In this document: positions 1 to 6,090 of the stretch, one piece after another | Numbering within the stretch: the first letter of the stretch is position 1 | Layout: each line of letters opens with the position of its first letter | Assembly (NCBI GenBank): GCA_016931555.1 | Contig: JAFGEM010000127.1 | Span: 1-6,808 of the forward strand | Direction: 5' to 3' | Origin: Candidatus Iainarchaeum sp. | Lineage (GTDB): Archaea; Iainarchaeota; Iainarchaeia; Iainarchaeales; GCA-2688035 | DNA: 6,808 bases | Made by a program: the position numbers and the translations under genes | The notes under the pieces: model-generated | The model's input: the letters and a program-made list of their open reading frames with translations, nothing else | Databases searched by the model: none | What the model was told of the DNA's origin: nothing

Positions 1-48
1 AGTTCTTGCATTCCTCAATATGTCTGTTAGAGAAAATTCTTTTGCCAT
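1..48 (-). CDS. Unidentified protein, N-terminal fragment (runs off left edge)
   Basis: Reading leftward from an ATG at 48-46, 16 codons stay open to the edge of the window and give MAKEFSLTDILRNART. A GTGAT word (complement of 52-56), which resembles the archaeal Shine-Dalgarno, lies three bases before the ATG. The same frame is open upstream to a TAA at 84-82, so a TTG start at 78-76 is also possible; it would add a short hydrophobic stretch. The gene would be divergent from the HIT gene and share its AT-rich promoter region. The peptide is too short to name a family. The main alternative is a chance open frame at the window edge. Confidence 0.4.
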   Translation of the reverse strand, partial: MAKEFSLTDILRNART

Positions 49-78
49 TAAATCACATATTCCAATAACAGCAAACAA

Positions 79-86
79 TTTTTAAC
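79..86 (+). promoter_or_regulatory. TATA-like box for the HIT gene (leaderless mRNA likely)
   Basis: TTTTTAAC is centred about 27 bases before the ATG at 109. With the usual archaeal TATA-to-start distance, transcription would begin at or next to the ATG. No purine-rich Shine-Dalgarno is present between box and start. The box is nearly symmetrical, so it may also serve the divergent gene at the left edge. Confidence 0.5.
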
Positions 87-108
87 AACAATTAAATAAA
101 TTTATTTT

Positions 109-525
109 ATGCCCAATGAATGCATTTTCTGCAAAATTGTTAGGGGGGAAATTCCAAGCACAAAGATATTTGAATCAGAAAAATCGCTTGCTTTCCTTGA
201 CATTTCTCCGGCAGCGCGCGGCCATGCACTCGTTATTCCAAAAAATCACGCAGAGTTTTTGACTGAAATGAACGAAGAGGATTTGAAGGATTTGATTTTG
301 GCAGTAAAAAAAGTTGCAAAGGCAGTTGTTGCTTCTGCCGGAGCACAGGGATTCAATGTCATTCAGTCGAATCACAAAATAGCCGGGCAGGTTATTCCGC
401 ATGTGCACTTTCACATTATCCCGAGAAAAGCAAGCGATGAATTAAGCTTTGCATGGAAACACATAGAGCTTGACAAAGAAGAAATAGCTGCATTTGGAGA
501 GCGCGTAAAAGAGAACTTGGAATAA
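109..525 (+). CDS. HIT family (HINT-like) nucleotide hydrolase/transferase
   Basis: This is a 138-residue histidine-triad protein, close to the normal HINT length. The signature HVHFH at residues 98-102 supplies the three histidines that bind and attack the nucleotide alpha-phosphate. The N-terminal C5-x2-C8 with H47 and H98 fits the structural zinc site of zinc-containing HINT proteins. Other family features are the FLDISPAARGHALVIPK stretch (residues 29-45), N83 and the GQ at 93-94 just before the triad. Members of this group usually hydrolyse purine nucleoside phosphoramidates or aminoacyl-adenylates in the cytosol; the true substrate cannot be read from sequence. The ATG at 109 is chosen because the zinc cysteines begin four residues later and the TATA-like box is correctly spaced. 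The TAA stop abuts the stop codon of the convergent methionyl-tRNA synthetase gene. A link to aminoacyl-adenylate clean-up is tempting but unproven. Confidence 0.93.
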   Translation: MPNECIFCKIVRGEIPSTKIFESEKSLAFLDISPAARGHALVIPKNHAEFLTEMNEEDLKDLILAVKKVAKAVVASAGAQGFNVIQSNHKIAGQVIPHVHFHIIPRKASDELSFAWKHIELDKEEIAAFGERVKENLE

Positions 526-1995
526 TTATTCTGTTTTTTTAAACAAAATTTCGCCCCTCTCTACTTTTGTTTCAGATTTCAGCAGGTTGAATTTGCAGTC
601 TGCAAGTTTTCCGTCTTTTATGCTGAGCTGTGAATTAATTTTCTTGCTCGTGCCCGGCATAAAAGGCGCAATGAGAATTGAAATAACGCGTATTGAATCT
701 GCAAGCGAGTAAAGAACCTTTTCACGCTCTTTGCCCTCAAGCTTCCAGGGCGCTTTATCGTTAATGAATTTGTTGCATGCCGAGATAAATGCAAAAATTT
801 CCGCTAATGCAAAGTGCATTTCAAGCTTCTCCATCCTATCCTTAATTTTATCTAACTTCAATTGCTTTTGCAATGCAGAATCTGTTTCTCCCTTTGGAAT
901 TTTGCCCCCGCAATATTTTTCTAACATTACAATTGTCCTGTTAACTAAATTTCCCAATTCATTTGCAAGCTCGTTGTTAATGCGTGTCTTGAGCGCTTCA
1001 ATGCTAAAATTTCCGTCCTGCCCAAAAGGAACCTCCCTCAAAAGAAAATAGCGTATTGCATCCACACCATACCCGCTTGCAATTTCAATTGGGTCTATTA
1101 CAGTGCCCTTGCTCTTGCTCATTTTGTCTCCGGCTTCTGTGTTGATAAAGCCGTGTGCAAAAACAGTTTTCGGCAATTTTATTCCCGCAGCAATTAGAAT
1201 GGAATACCAGATTGCAGTGTGGTGCCACAAAATGTCTTTCCCAATGACATGAACATTCGCAGGCCAAAATTTTTCCAAATCCTTTTCCTTTACTCCGGAG
1301 TAATAATTCAAGAGCGCGTCCATCCAAACATATTGCGTGTGCTTGGGATTAATTGGAACTGGAACGCCCCAATTTACATTTACTCTGCTAACGCTCAAAT
1401 CATTCAAACCCTGTTTTACCCTGTTAACAATTTCCTTGCGCCGCCCGCTCGGCAGTACACTTTCCTTATTCTTCTCCAAATGCTCTAAAACCTGTTTTTG
1501 GTAAGAGCTCATTTTGAAGAAATAACTCTCTTCCTTAATCCAATCGGCCTTTTTTCCGTGCGTAGGGCAGTTTCCGTCAACCAAATCTTTTTCAGTGTAA
1601 AATGTTTCGCAGTCTGCACAGTACCACCCCGAATATTCTCCCAGATAAATGTCTCCCTTATCATGCAGTTTCTTGAAAATCTCCTGCGCTACTTTAACAT
1701 GCTCTTTGCTCGTAGTGCGAATAAACTTGTCATTTGAAATATCGAGTTTTTTGCATAATTCCTCAAAATAAACAACCATTTCATCAACAAAATTTTGCGG
1801 GTCTTTTCCTGCTTCCTTTGCCTTGCGCTGTATTTTTGTGCCATGCTCATCAGTTCCAGTCTGAAAAAAAACCTGTTCTCCGAGCAGCCTGTGCCATCTT
1901 GCAAGTGCGTCAGCACAGATTTTTTCATAGGCATGGCCCAAATGCGGCTTGCTTGAGGGATAGTCAATTGCAGTTGTAATATAGAATGTTTTCAT
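526..1995 (-). CDS. metG: Methionyl-tRNA synthetase, bacterial-type short form
   Basis: This class I aminoacyl-tRNA synthetase attaches methionine to tRNA-Met in the cytosol. From the ATG at 1995 it has 489 residues. The Rossmann core carries the HIGH-type HLGH (18-21), GTDEHG (47-52), a zinc knuckle with C126-x2-C129 and C143-x2-H146, WMDALLNYY (224-232), GKDILWHH (252-259) and KMSKS (291-295). The anticodon-binding helical domain starts near NELANELGNLVNR (341-353) and runs to the C-terminus. There is no C-terminal EMAP/Trbp-like dimerisation domain. The single short knuckle and motif wording look like bacterial MetG rather than the larger archaeal-type enzyme with a doubled knuckle, which suggests ancient transfer. 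The frame is open for 46 more codons upstream, but MKTFYITTAIDYP is the expected family N-terminus, so the ATG at 1995 is preferred. It converges on the HIT gene and diverges from mcm. Confidence 0.95.
   Translation of the reverse strand: MKTFYITTAIDYPSSKPHLGHAYEKICADALARWHRLLGEQVFFQTGTDEHGTKIQRKAKEAGKDPQNFVDEMVVYFEELCKKLDISNDKFIRTTSKEHVKVAQEIFKKLHDKGDIYLGEYSGWYCADCETFYTEKDLVDGNCPTHGKKADWIKEESYFFKMSSYQKQVLEHLEKNKESVLPSGRRKEIVNRVKQGLNDLSVSRVNVNWGVPVPINPKHTQYVWMDALLNYYSGVKEKDLEKFWPANVHVIGKDILWHHTAIWYSILIAAGIKLPKTVFAHGFINTEAGDKMSKSKGTVIDPIEIASGYGVDAIRYFLLREVPFGQDGNFSIEALKTRINNELANELGNLVNRTIVMLEKYCGGKIPKGETDSALQKQLKLDKIKDRMEKLEMHFALAEIFAFISACNKFINDKAPWKLEGKEREKVLYSLADSIRVISILIAPFMPGTSKKINSQLSIKDGKLADCKFNLLKSETKVERGEILFKKTE
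534..540 (+). terminator. Oligo-T terminator for the HIT gene
   Basis: Seven T residues begin nine bases after the HIT stop codon. Archaeal RNA polymerase terminates at such T-tracts without needing a hairpin. The tract lies inside the last codons of the convergent metG, where it encodes lysines on the other strand. Confidence 0.5.
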
Positions 1996-2012
1996 GAACT
2001 CACTCAGGTTTT

Positions 2013-2033
2013 CTTTTATAATTACATATAAAG
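2013..2033 (-). promoter_or_regulatory. Probable metG promoter (two TATA-like words)
   Basis: Read on the minus strand, TTATAAAAG (2021-2013) and CTTTATATG (2033-2025) lie 22 and 34 bases upstream of the metG ATG, measured from their centres. The farther box would give a 5' leader of about seven bases; the nearer would give a leaderless message with slightly short spacing. Which one is used cannot be decided from sequence. Confidence 0.4.
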
Positions 2034-2107
2034 AGCATAATTTTAAAACCTCTTGGAAATCCAAATATCCCAATTGGAATTTCTGCCCTGCCATTTCAAA
2101 GCCTTTT

Positions 2108-2284
2108 GGAAACCCCCAAATTAGAATTCCCATTTAGTCTTTACTGCAAGGGTTTGTTTTCTTAACAGGAAACCCATAATAATTTTGACGGCCCATTAAT
2201 TAGAGCACTTTGTGGGGAGTGCAAAAAAGTTACAGTAATAGGCAGGGGAGGAACAACTGTTTCCCTGAAAAAACAGCGGAAACC
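2108..2284. other. Non-coding region with repeated GGAAAC words and small inverted repeats
   Basis: This is the middle of the 342-bp gap between metG and mcm and contains no convincing gene. GGAAAC, always followed by C, occurs at 2108-2113, 2168-2173 and 2278-2283, with the reverse complement GTTTCC at 2259-2264. Three potential hairpins are visible: GGGTTT/AAACCC at 2150-2155 and 2170-2175, extended by GTT/AAC across a three-base bulge; GCACT/AGTGC at 2205-2209 and 2218-2222; and GTTTCCCTG/CAGCGGAAAC at 2259-2267 and 2274-2283, nine pairs with one bulged C and an A6 loop. The GGAAAC words recall the core of archaeal origin recognition boxes, but regulator sites or a structured RNA are equally possible. 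Confidence 0.35.
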
Positions 2285-2296
2285 TCGCATAATGCC

Positions 2297-2306
2297 TTTT
2301 TAAAAA
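2297..2306 (+). promoter_or_regulatory. TATA-like box for mcm
   Basis: TTTTTAAAAA is centred about 36 bases before the GTG start of mcm, so a start near 2327 and a leader of roughly ten bases is expected. That leader would contain AGGGG at 2328-2332, five bases before the GTG, which could act as a weak ribosome binding site. Confidence 0.5.
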
Positions 2307-2337
2307 CACAAAAAACAAGGTTAGATTAGGGGATAGT

Positions 2338-4467
2338 GTGGCTGACGGTCTTACAGTAATTGAAAATACTGAAAATCCTTTTGTAGCGCGTTTTGCAGGG
2401 TTTTTTGAAACAGTTTACAAGAAAAAAATTGAAAGGATTGTTGCGGATTACCCCGAAAAAAGAAGCCTAAATATTGATTTTAAGGAACTCGAAAAATTTG
2501 ATTTTGAACTGGCAGACGAATTAATTGACCAGCCCGATATCCTGCTTGAGGCTGCAAGCGAGGCAATACAAGGCATTGACATTCCTGCTTTGGAAATCGA
2601 GGAATTCAAGCCAAACATACGGTTTTACAATCTCCCCAAAGACAGGAATTTTTTGATAAAGGAAATAAGCTCCTCTCACCTGAACAAGCTGATTGCTGTT
2701 GAGGGGGTCGTAAGGCAGATTACTGATGTAATGCCAAAAATCACTGTCGCCTTTTGGGAGTGCAAGCGATGCGGCAACACTTACAGAATCCTGCAGGACT
2801 CGCAACAGTTGGTTCAGCCTACTATGTGCGAGTGCAAGCACAGGGACTTCAAAATAGTGAATGAGAAAAGCGAATTTATTGATTACCAAAAAATCCAGAT
2901 TCAGGAACCCCTCGAAAAATTAAAGGGAAGTGAACAGGCAGCCTATGTAGACATTTTTGTTGCAGATGACATTGTCCATCAGATTACTGCGGGGGACAAA
3001 ACGCTTTTTGTTGGAATACTGCGCCTAACCCAGAGCAAATCACAGGGGCAATCAGGAAAATATTCCACTGTTTACGGGAGATATATGGAAGCAGTGCACC
3101 TGGAAGAGACTGCAAGAGAATTCGAGGAAGTTGAAATTACGCCGGAAGAGGAAGAGGAAATAAAGAAGCTTGCAAAAGACCCAAAAATTTATGATATGCT
3201 AATCCAGTCTGTTGCCCCTGCAATTTACGGGCATGAGAGCGTTAAAGAATCCGTTGTATTGCAGATGTTCGGCGGTGTAAAAAAACACTTGCCCAACAAG
3301 CAGACCATTAGGGGAAACATCCATATCCTGCTTGTTGGAGACCCTTCCGTTGGAAAGTCACAGATATTGCAGGCAGCAGACCACATTGCCCCGAAAAGCA
3401 TTTACTTTACTGGAAAAGCAGCTAGCGGAGTAGGATTAACTGCTTCAGCTGTCAAAGATGATTTTGGCGACGGAGGCTGGACTCTAAAAGCAGGTGCGCT
3501 TGTTCTTGCAAACGGGGGAGTCTGCATGGCTGATGAATTGGATAAAATGGACGCAGAAGACAGGACTGCACTGCATGAGGGAATGGAACAGGGAACTGTT
3601 AGTGTTGCAAAAGCAGGGATTGTAACGCGCTTTAAGGCAGACACAAGCATTCTTGCAGCTGCCAATCCCAAGTTAGGGCGGTTTGACCCGTACAGCCCAT
3701 TCATTGATCAGGTTAATTTGCCGCCAACACTAATAAGCAGATTTGATTTATTCTTTATGATCAGGGATGTTTTGGACAGGACAAAGGATGAAGCCCTGGC
3801 AAACCATATTCTGAGGACGCACAAGGCAGGTGAAACACTCTCGCAATACAAGCAGCAGGGAAGGGCAATTGAAGAGGAAACAGCAAAAGAGATTTCAGCA
3901 ATTGCAGCCCCAATTATTTCTCCGGAAATACTCACAAAATACATTTCATACGCGCGCCAGAGGATTTTTCCAATAATGTCAAAAGAGGCAATTGAAAGAA
4001 TCTCTACTTTTTATGTTAATTTAAGGGAGCAGGGAAAAAAGGAGGGCGGAAGCTATTCTGCTACGCACAGGCAGTTAGAGGGATTGGTCAGGCTTTGCGA
4101 GGCAAGCGCAAGAGTAAGGCTGAGCAATGAGGCAAACGAGGAAGATGCTGACAGGGCGCTGCGACTTTTAAAAGTCTGTTTGGAAGACCTTGTTACTGAC
4201 CCTGAAACAGGAAAAATTGATTTTGACATTATTACAATGGGAACAACACATACGCAGCAGACAAACATGAAAACATTATTGCATCTTGTAAGGGAAAAGG
4301 CAAAGGAAATGGACATGGTGCCTTTGCAGGATGTTTTGCTGGATGCAAAGGACAAGGGAATTGATGATGAAAAAGCAAGGGACCTCTTAAAAAAGCTTGA
4401 GGACAAGGGAGAACTTTATAGGCCAAGGCACGGTTTCATTAAACCAACGCAAAAAGAAAGGCAATAG
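2338..4467 (+). CDS. mcm: Replicative DNA helicase MCM
   Basis: MCM is the hexameric ATP-driven helicase that unwinds DNA at the archaeal replication fork. This 709-residue copy is full length. The N-terminal helical and OB domains cover about residues 1-265, with a zinc site C142-x2-C145 and C164-x-C166 inserted. The AAA+ domain (about 280-600) has Walker A GDPSVGKS (334-341), Walker B with D399-E400 in MADELDKM, sensor-1 N443 in AANPKLGRFD and the arginine-finger motif SRFD (R468). A winged-helix domain occupies roughly 645-705. No intein is present, although this family often hosts them. The GTG at 2338 gives MADGLTV; a GTG overlapping it at 2336 is in another frame. It is divergent from metG and the next gene has its own promoter, so it is probably transcribed alone. 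The last zinc pair is C-x-C rather than the more usual C-x2-C. The TAG stop is followed by 39 open codons in frame. Confidence 0.97.
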   Translation: MADGLTVIENTENPFVARFAGFFETVYKKKIERIVADYPEKRSLNIDFKELEKFDFELADELIDQPDILLEAASEAIQGIDIPALEIEEFKPNIRFYNLPKDRNFLIKEISSSHLNKLIAVEGVVRQITDVMPKITVAFWECKRCGNTYRILQDSQQLVQPTMCECKHRDFKIVNEKSEFIDYQKIQIQEPLEKLKGSEQAAYVDIFVADDIVHQITAGDKTLFVGILRLTQSKSQGQSGKYSTVYGRYMEAVHLEETAREFEEVEITPEEEEEIKKLAKDPKIYDMLIQSVAPAIYGHESVKESVVLQMFGGVKKHLPNKQTIRGNIHILLVGDPSVGKSQILQAADHIAPKSIYFTGKAASGVGLTASAVKDDFGDGGWTLKAGALVLANGGVCMADELDKMDAEDRTALHEGMEQGTVSVAKAGIVTRFKADTSILAAANPKLGRFDPYSPFIDQVNLPPTLISRFDLFFMIRDVLDRTKDEALANHILRTHKAGETLSQYKQQGRAIEEETAKEISAIAAPIISPEILTKYISYARQRIFPIMSKEAIERISTFYVNLREQGKKEGGSYSATHRQLEGLVRLCEASARVRLSNEANEEDADRALRLLKVCLEDLVTDPETGKIDFDIITMGTTHTQQTNMKTLLHLVREKAKEMDMVPLQDVLLDAKDKGIDDEKARDLLKKLEDKGELYRPRHGFIKPTQKERQ

Positions 4468-4552
4468 AACACGCGCTTTGGAAGTCAGGCACTTTTTTTG
4501 AAGCCAATGCAAAAGAACACGACTCCAAAGGAACACAAACCCAATGGAACAG
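4435..4552 (+). repeat. Degenerate short repeats at the mcm 3' end
   Basis: A word of the form CCAAnGCAAAAGAACAC recurs in decaying copies: CCAACGCAAAAAGAA then AGAACACG (4444-4473, last codons of mcm and just beyond), CCAATGCAAAAGAACACG (4504-4521), CCAAAGGAACAC (4525-4536) and CCAATGGAACAG (4541-4552). The first two copies also share the preceding bases, so the translated ends read FIKPTQK and FLKPMQK. The pattern suggests local tandem duplication of the gene's 3' end followed by drift. No function is evident. Confidence 0.45.
4493..4499 (+). terminator. Oligo-T terminator for mcm
   Basis: A run of seven T residues begins 26 bases after the mcm TAG stop and lies well before the promoter of the next gene. 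It is the only T-tract of this length between the two genes, and it matches the T7 tract after the HIT gene. Confidence 0.45.
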
Positions 4553-4590
4553 GCGCCACTAGAAGGAATAAACCAAACTTAACCTAACTA

Positions 4591-4598
4591 TTTTTAAT
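4591..4598 (+). promoter_or_regulatory. TATA-like box for the presenilin-like protease gene (leaderless mRNA likely)
   Basis: TTTTTAAT is centred 26-27 bases before the ATG at 4621, the same arrangement as for the HIT gene. The bases between box and start are pyrimidine-rich and offer no Shine-Dalgarno, so transcription probably begins at the ATG. Confidence 0.55.
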
Positions 4599-4620
4599 TT
4601 CCAGCTTCCTATTTGTTTTC

Positions 4621-5451
4621 ATGGACAGAAAACTATTGCTCCAATTAGTTGGATTGTTTATTATTGCACAGGCAATCGGCTTATTTGTAGGATACAATTT
4701 GATTGCAGGCATTGAATCAGGAGACATTGAACAACCAGGCTTTGTTAACGACAATCCAGACGACCCAATAAACGCAATAGGATTAGTTCTCTATATTTTA
4801 TTTGGAACAGTAGTCTTCCTAATAGCACTCAAATTTTTTAAGGGCGGGCATTTCTTCAAGGCATTTGAATTATTCATTGTCTTTATTACTGCGTGGATTG
4901 TTTTCGAGTTTGCATTGGGAGAACCAGCAGGAATTACACTTGCAATCCTTCTTGTAATCTCACGATTGGTTTGGAAGAAAAAAATCTGGCTCCGCAACCT
5001 AACTGCATTGATTGCAACCTCCACTGTAGGCGCGCTTGTGGGTGTAACACTCGGAGTAATCCCAGTAATAATTTTTATTATCCTCCTTGCTGCCTATGAT
5101 TACATTGCTGTTTTCAAGACAAAGCACATGGTAACGCTTGCAAAAGGCATTTCAGGGAAGAACCTTGCATTCACACTTGCAATGCCCACTCCAAAGCATA
5201 CATTCGAGCTTGGAACAGGAGACTTTGTTGTTCCCCTTGCATTTGCAACAAGTGCAATGCGCGACTCAATGGCACTCGGATTCCCAAATTATTTCATAAT
5301 CGCACTCTTGATTCTCTTTGGGAGCATTGTTGGATTGTTCTTTACAATGGAGTATTTGCAGGACAAGATTGGAAAAGCGCTTCCAGCGCTTCCACTGCAG
5401 ACGGCAATAATGCTCGCATTTTTTGGAATGGGAAAGCTCGTTGGATTCTAG
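4621..5451 (+). CDS. Presenilin/signal peptide peptidase family intramembrane aspartyl protease
   Basis: This 276-residue polytopic membrane protein carries all three signatures of GxGD proteases: YD (Y159-D160) in one helix, GTGD (198-201, catalytic D201) in the next and PAL (255-257) near the C-terminus. D160 and D201 should form the catalytic pair that cuts substrate helices within the membrane. Hydrophobic segments lie near residues 5-29, 51-72, 80-99, 103-116, 124-143, 144-163, 200-218, 222-242 and 254-273, consistent with the nine-helix fold. An acidic loop (31-49) follows the first helix. The length matches archaeal presenilin homologues (SPP/PSH family), and there is no cleavable signal peptide. 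Known members can cleave remnant signal peptides or other type II membrane segments; the natural archaeal substrates are largely unknown. It has its own promoter after mcm and converges on the toxin gene with 23 bases between stops. Neighbours give no clue to its substrate. Confidence 0.9.
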   Translation: MDRKLLLQLVGLFIIAQAIGLFVGYNLIAGIESGDIEQPGFVNDNPDDPINAIGLVLYILFGTVVFLIALKFFKGGHFFKAFELFIVFITAWIVFEFALGEPAGITLAILLVISRLVWKKKIWLRNLTALIATSTVGALVGVTLGVIPVIIFIILLAAYDYIAVFKTKHMVTLAKGISGKNLAFTLAMPTPKHTFELGTGDFVVPLAFATSAMRDSMALGFPNYFIIALLILFGSIVGLFFTMEYLQDKIGKALPALPLQTAIMLAFFGMGKLVGF

Positions 5452-5474
5452 GCATGGTTCGGCCGTTCCTTTGG

Positions 5475-5747
5475 TTATCTTTTGTAAATGTCGCTGTGGT
5501 GCTGCAGGTCTTCAAACCTGATTTTGCCTGTTTTTTTATCAAATTTGAAAATTAAAACAAAATGCGATAGAATATGAACTCTCTTGAATTCTTTCAGGTC
5601 ATATGACAAATTTTTGTAGTGTTCTATGCTCTGACTGGAGCAGACTTCTTCAATCTTTTTCAACGTAGCCTCATACCTCAATTTATCTTTTTTAACGAGT
5701 TTTTTTAAAATTCGCTTTAATTTAAGGCTTATTTCAAATTCATGCAT
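5475..5747 (-). CDS. RelE/ParE-superfamily toxin (type II toxin-antitoxin)
   Basis: From the ATG at 5747 this is a 90-residue basic protein of the RelE/StbE-like toxin group. In typical members the toxin enters the ribosomal A site and cleaves mRNA. Residues 4-36 form two lysine-rich helices, and the rest gives the beta-sheet core with YKNLSYDLKEFKRVHIL (44-60), HFVLIFKFD (62-70) and the C-terminal HHSDIYK (83-89). The last resembles the HHDDIYK ending I associate with archaeal RelE homologues. R56, H62, H83, H84 and Y88 are plausible active-site residues by position, not proven. An in-frame TTG at 5753 would add two residues, but the ATG is preferred. It overlaps the antitoxin stop in the eight-base word ATGCATGA, which implies translational coupling. 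No disruption is seen, so the toxin appears intact. Confidence 0.82.
   Translation of the reverse strand: MHEFEISLKLKRILKKLVKKDKLRYEATLKKIEEVCSSQSIEHYKNLSYDLKEFKRVHILSHFVLIFKFDKKTGKIRFEDLQHHSDIYKR
5505..5537 (+). terminator. Possible terminator of the protease gene, inside the toxin gene
   Basis: CAGGT/ACCTG (5505-5509 and 5516-5520) forms a perfect five-pair hairpin, followed by TTTT and then T7 at 5531-5537. It is the first strong T-tract downstream of the protease stop codon. Because it lies within the 3' end of the minus-strand toxin gene, the protease transcript would overlap the toxin message in antisense by about 60 bases. The hairpin part may be coincidence; archaeal termination needs only the T-tract. 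Confidence 0.35.
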
Positions 5748-5982
5748 CTTCAAGCGCCTTCCGCAACTCCTTTACGCTTGAAAACTTCTCAAACTTGCCC
5801 CTGTCCACCTTCAAAATTTCTTCCTTGTATTCGGGCCTTAATTCAGGCTCCAAAAAGGCTTCTTCAAATTTTGCAACAATTAAGTTAGCGGCCTCTGACT
5901 TGTTGCCCAAGCCATACTTTCCCTTTACAATAGTCAGTACCCTATCCTGGCGCTCATCAAAATCAATAACAGCCTTAGCCAA
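5740..5982 (-). CDS. Antitoxin, DUF2683-like, ribbon-helix-helix type N-terminus
   Basis: This 80-residue acidic protein lies directly upstream of the toxin gene. The N-terminal KAVIDFDERQDRVLTIVK (residues 3-20) plus the helix beginning NKSEAANLIVAKFEE (27-41) resembles a ribbon-helix-helix DNA-binding unit. The tail, LEPELRPEYKEEIL (44-57) and SSVKELRKALE (68-78), matches the pattern I know from archaeal DUF2683 proteins found beside RelE toxins. It should bind and neutralise the toxin and repress their shared promoter. The start is TTG at 5982; GGTGAT (complement of 5986-5991) just upstream supports it. An ATG at 5987-5985 is in another frame. The assignment to DUF2683 is from memory of the family pattern; the antitoxin role follows from gene order and overlap. 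Confidence 0.75.
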   Translation of the reverse strand: MAKAVIDFDERQDRVLTIVKGKYGLGNKSEAANLIVAKFEEAFLEPELRPEYKEEILKVDRGKFEKFSSVKELRKALEDA

Positions 5983-5985
5983 AAC

Positions 5986-6023
5986 ATCACCAATATAATT
6001 TATAACAAAACGTAATAAAAAGT
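5986..6023 (-). promoter_or_regulatory. Toxin-antitoxin promoter and Shine-Dalgarno
   Basis: On the minus strand, an AT-rich stretch with CTTTTTATTA (near 6022-6013) and TTATAAATTATAT (6005-5993) precedes GGTGAT (5991-5986). The latter complements the usual archaeal 16S 3' tail. It ends three bases before the TTG start, and this supports TTG rather than the out-of-frame ATG at 5987. Any operator for autoregulation would be expected here, but I see no clear inverted repeat. Confidence 0.5.
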
Positions 6024-6041
6024 TATGTTTAGCCGTGGTTC

Positions 6042-6048
6042 AAAAAAA
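6042..6048 (-). terminator. Oligo-T terminator for the VTT-domain gene
   Basis: Seven A residues on the plus strand give a T7 tract on the minus strand, about 43 bases beyond the TAG stop of the VTT-domain gene and ahead of the toxin-antitoxin promoter. It fits the T7 tracts seen after the HIT, mcm and protease genes. Confidence 0.45.
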
Positions 6049-6090
6049 CTAGTTGCTGTGTTTTGGATTTGTTTGCTCAACAAGGCAATT

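Noticed and set aside
731..1979. Several 79-106-codon plus-strand open frames across metG
   Set aside because: They are antisense to a strongly conserved synthetase and show no protein family features.
1996..2133. In-frame upstream extension of metG by 46 codons
   Set aside because: The extension precedes the conserved N-terminus MKTFYITTAIDYP, has no family resemblance, and would cover the TATA-like words that best explain metG transcription.
2205..2222. GCACT/AGTGC hairpin as an intrinsic terminator
   Set aside because: On the plus strand it is followed by A6 rather than T residues, and on the minus strand the T-tract precedes the stem; no gene ends nearby.
2162..2290. A 42-codon minus-strand open frame between metG and mcm
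   Set aside because: It starts with ATG but has no ribosome site or recognisable protein character, and it spans the inverted repeats; chance is the simplest explanation.
2521..4426. Minus-strand open frames across mcm
   Set aside because: They lie opposite a gene with all MCM motifs; their serine- and leucine-rich composition is what antisense of such a gene gives.
5455..5470. Palindrome-like GGTTCGGCCGTTCC between the convergent protease and toxin genes
   Set aside because: Only CGGCCG is perfect; two mismatched pairs break the stem and no T-tract follows directly, so I do not call a terminator or operator.
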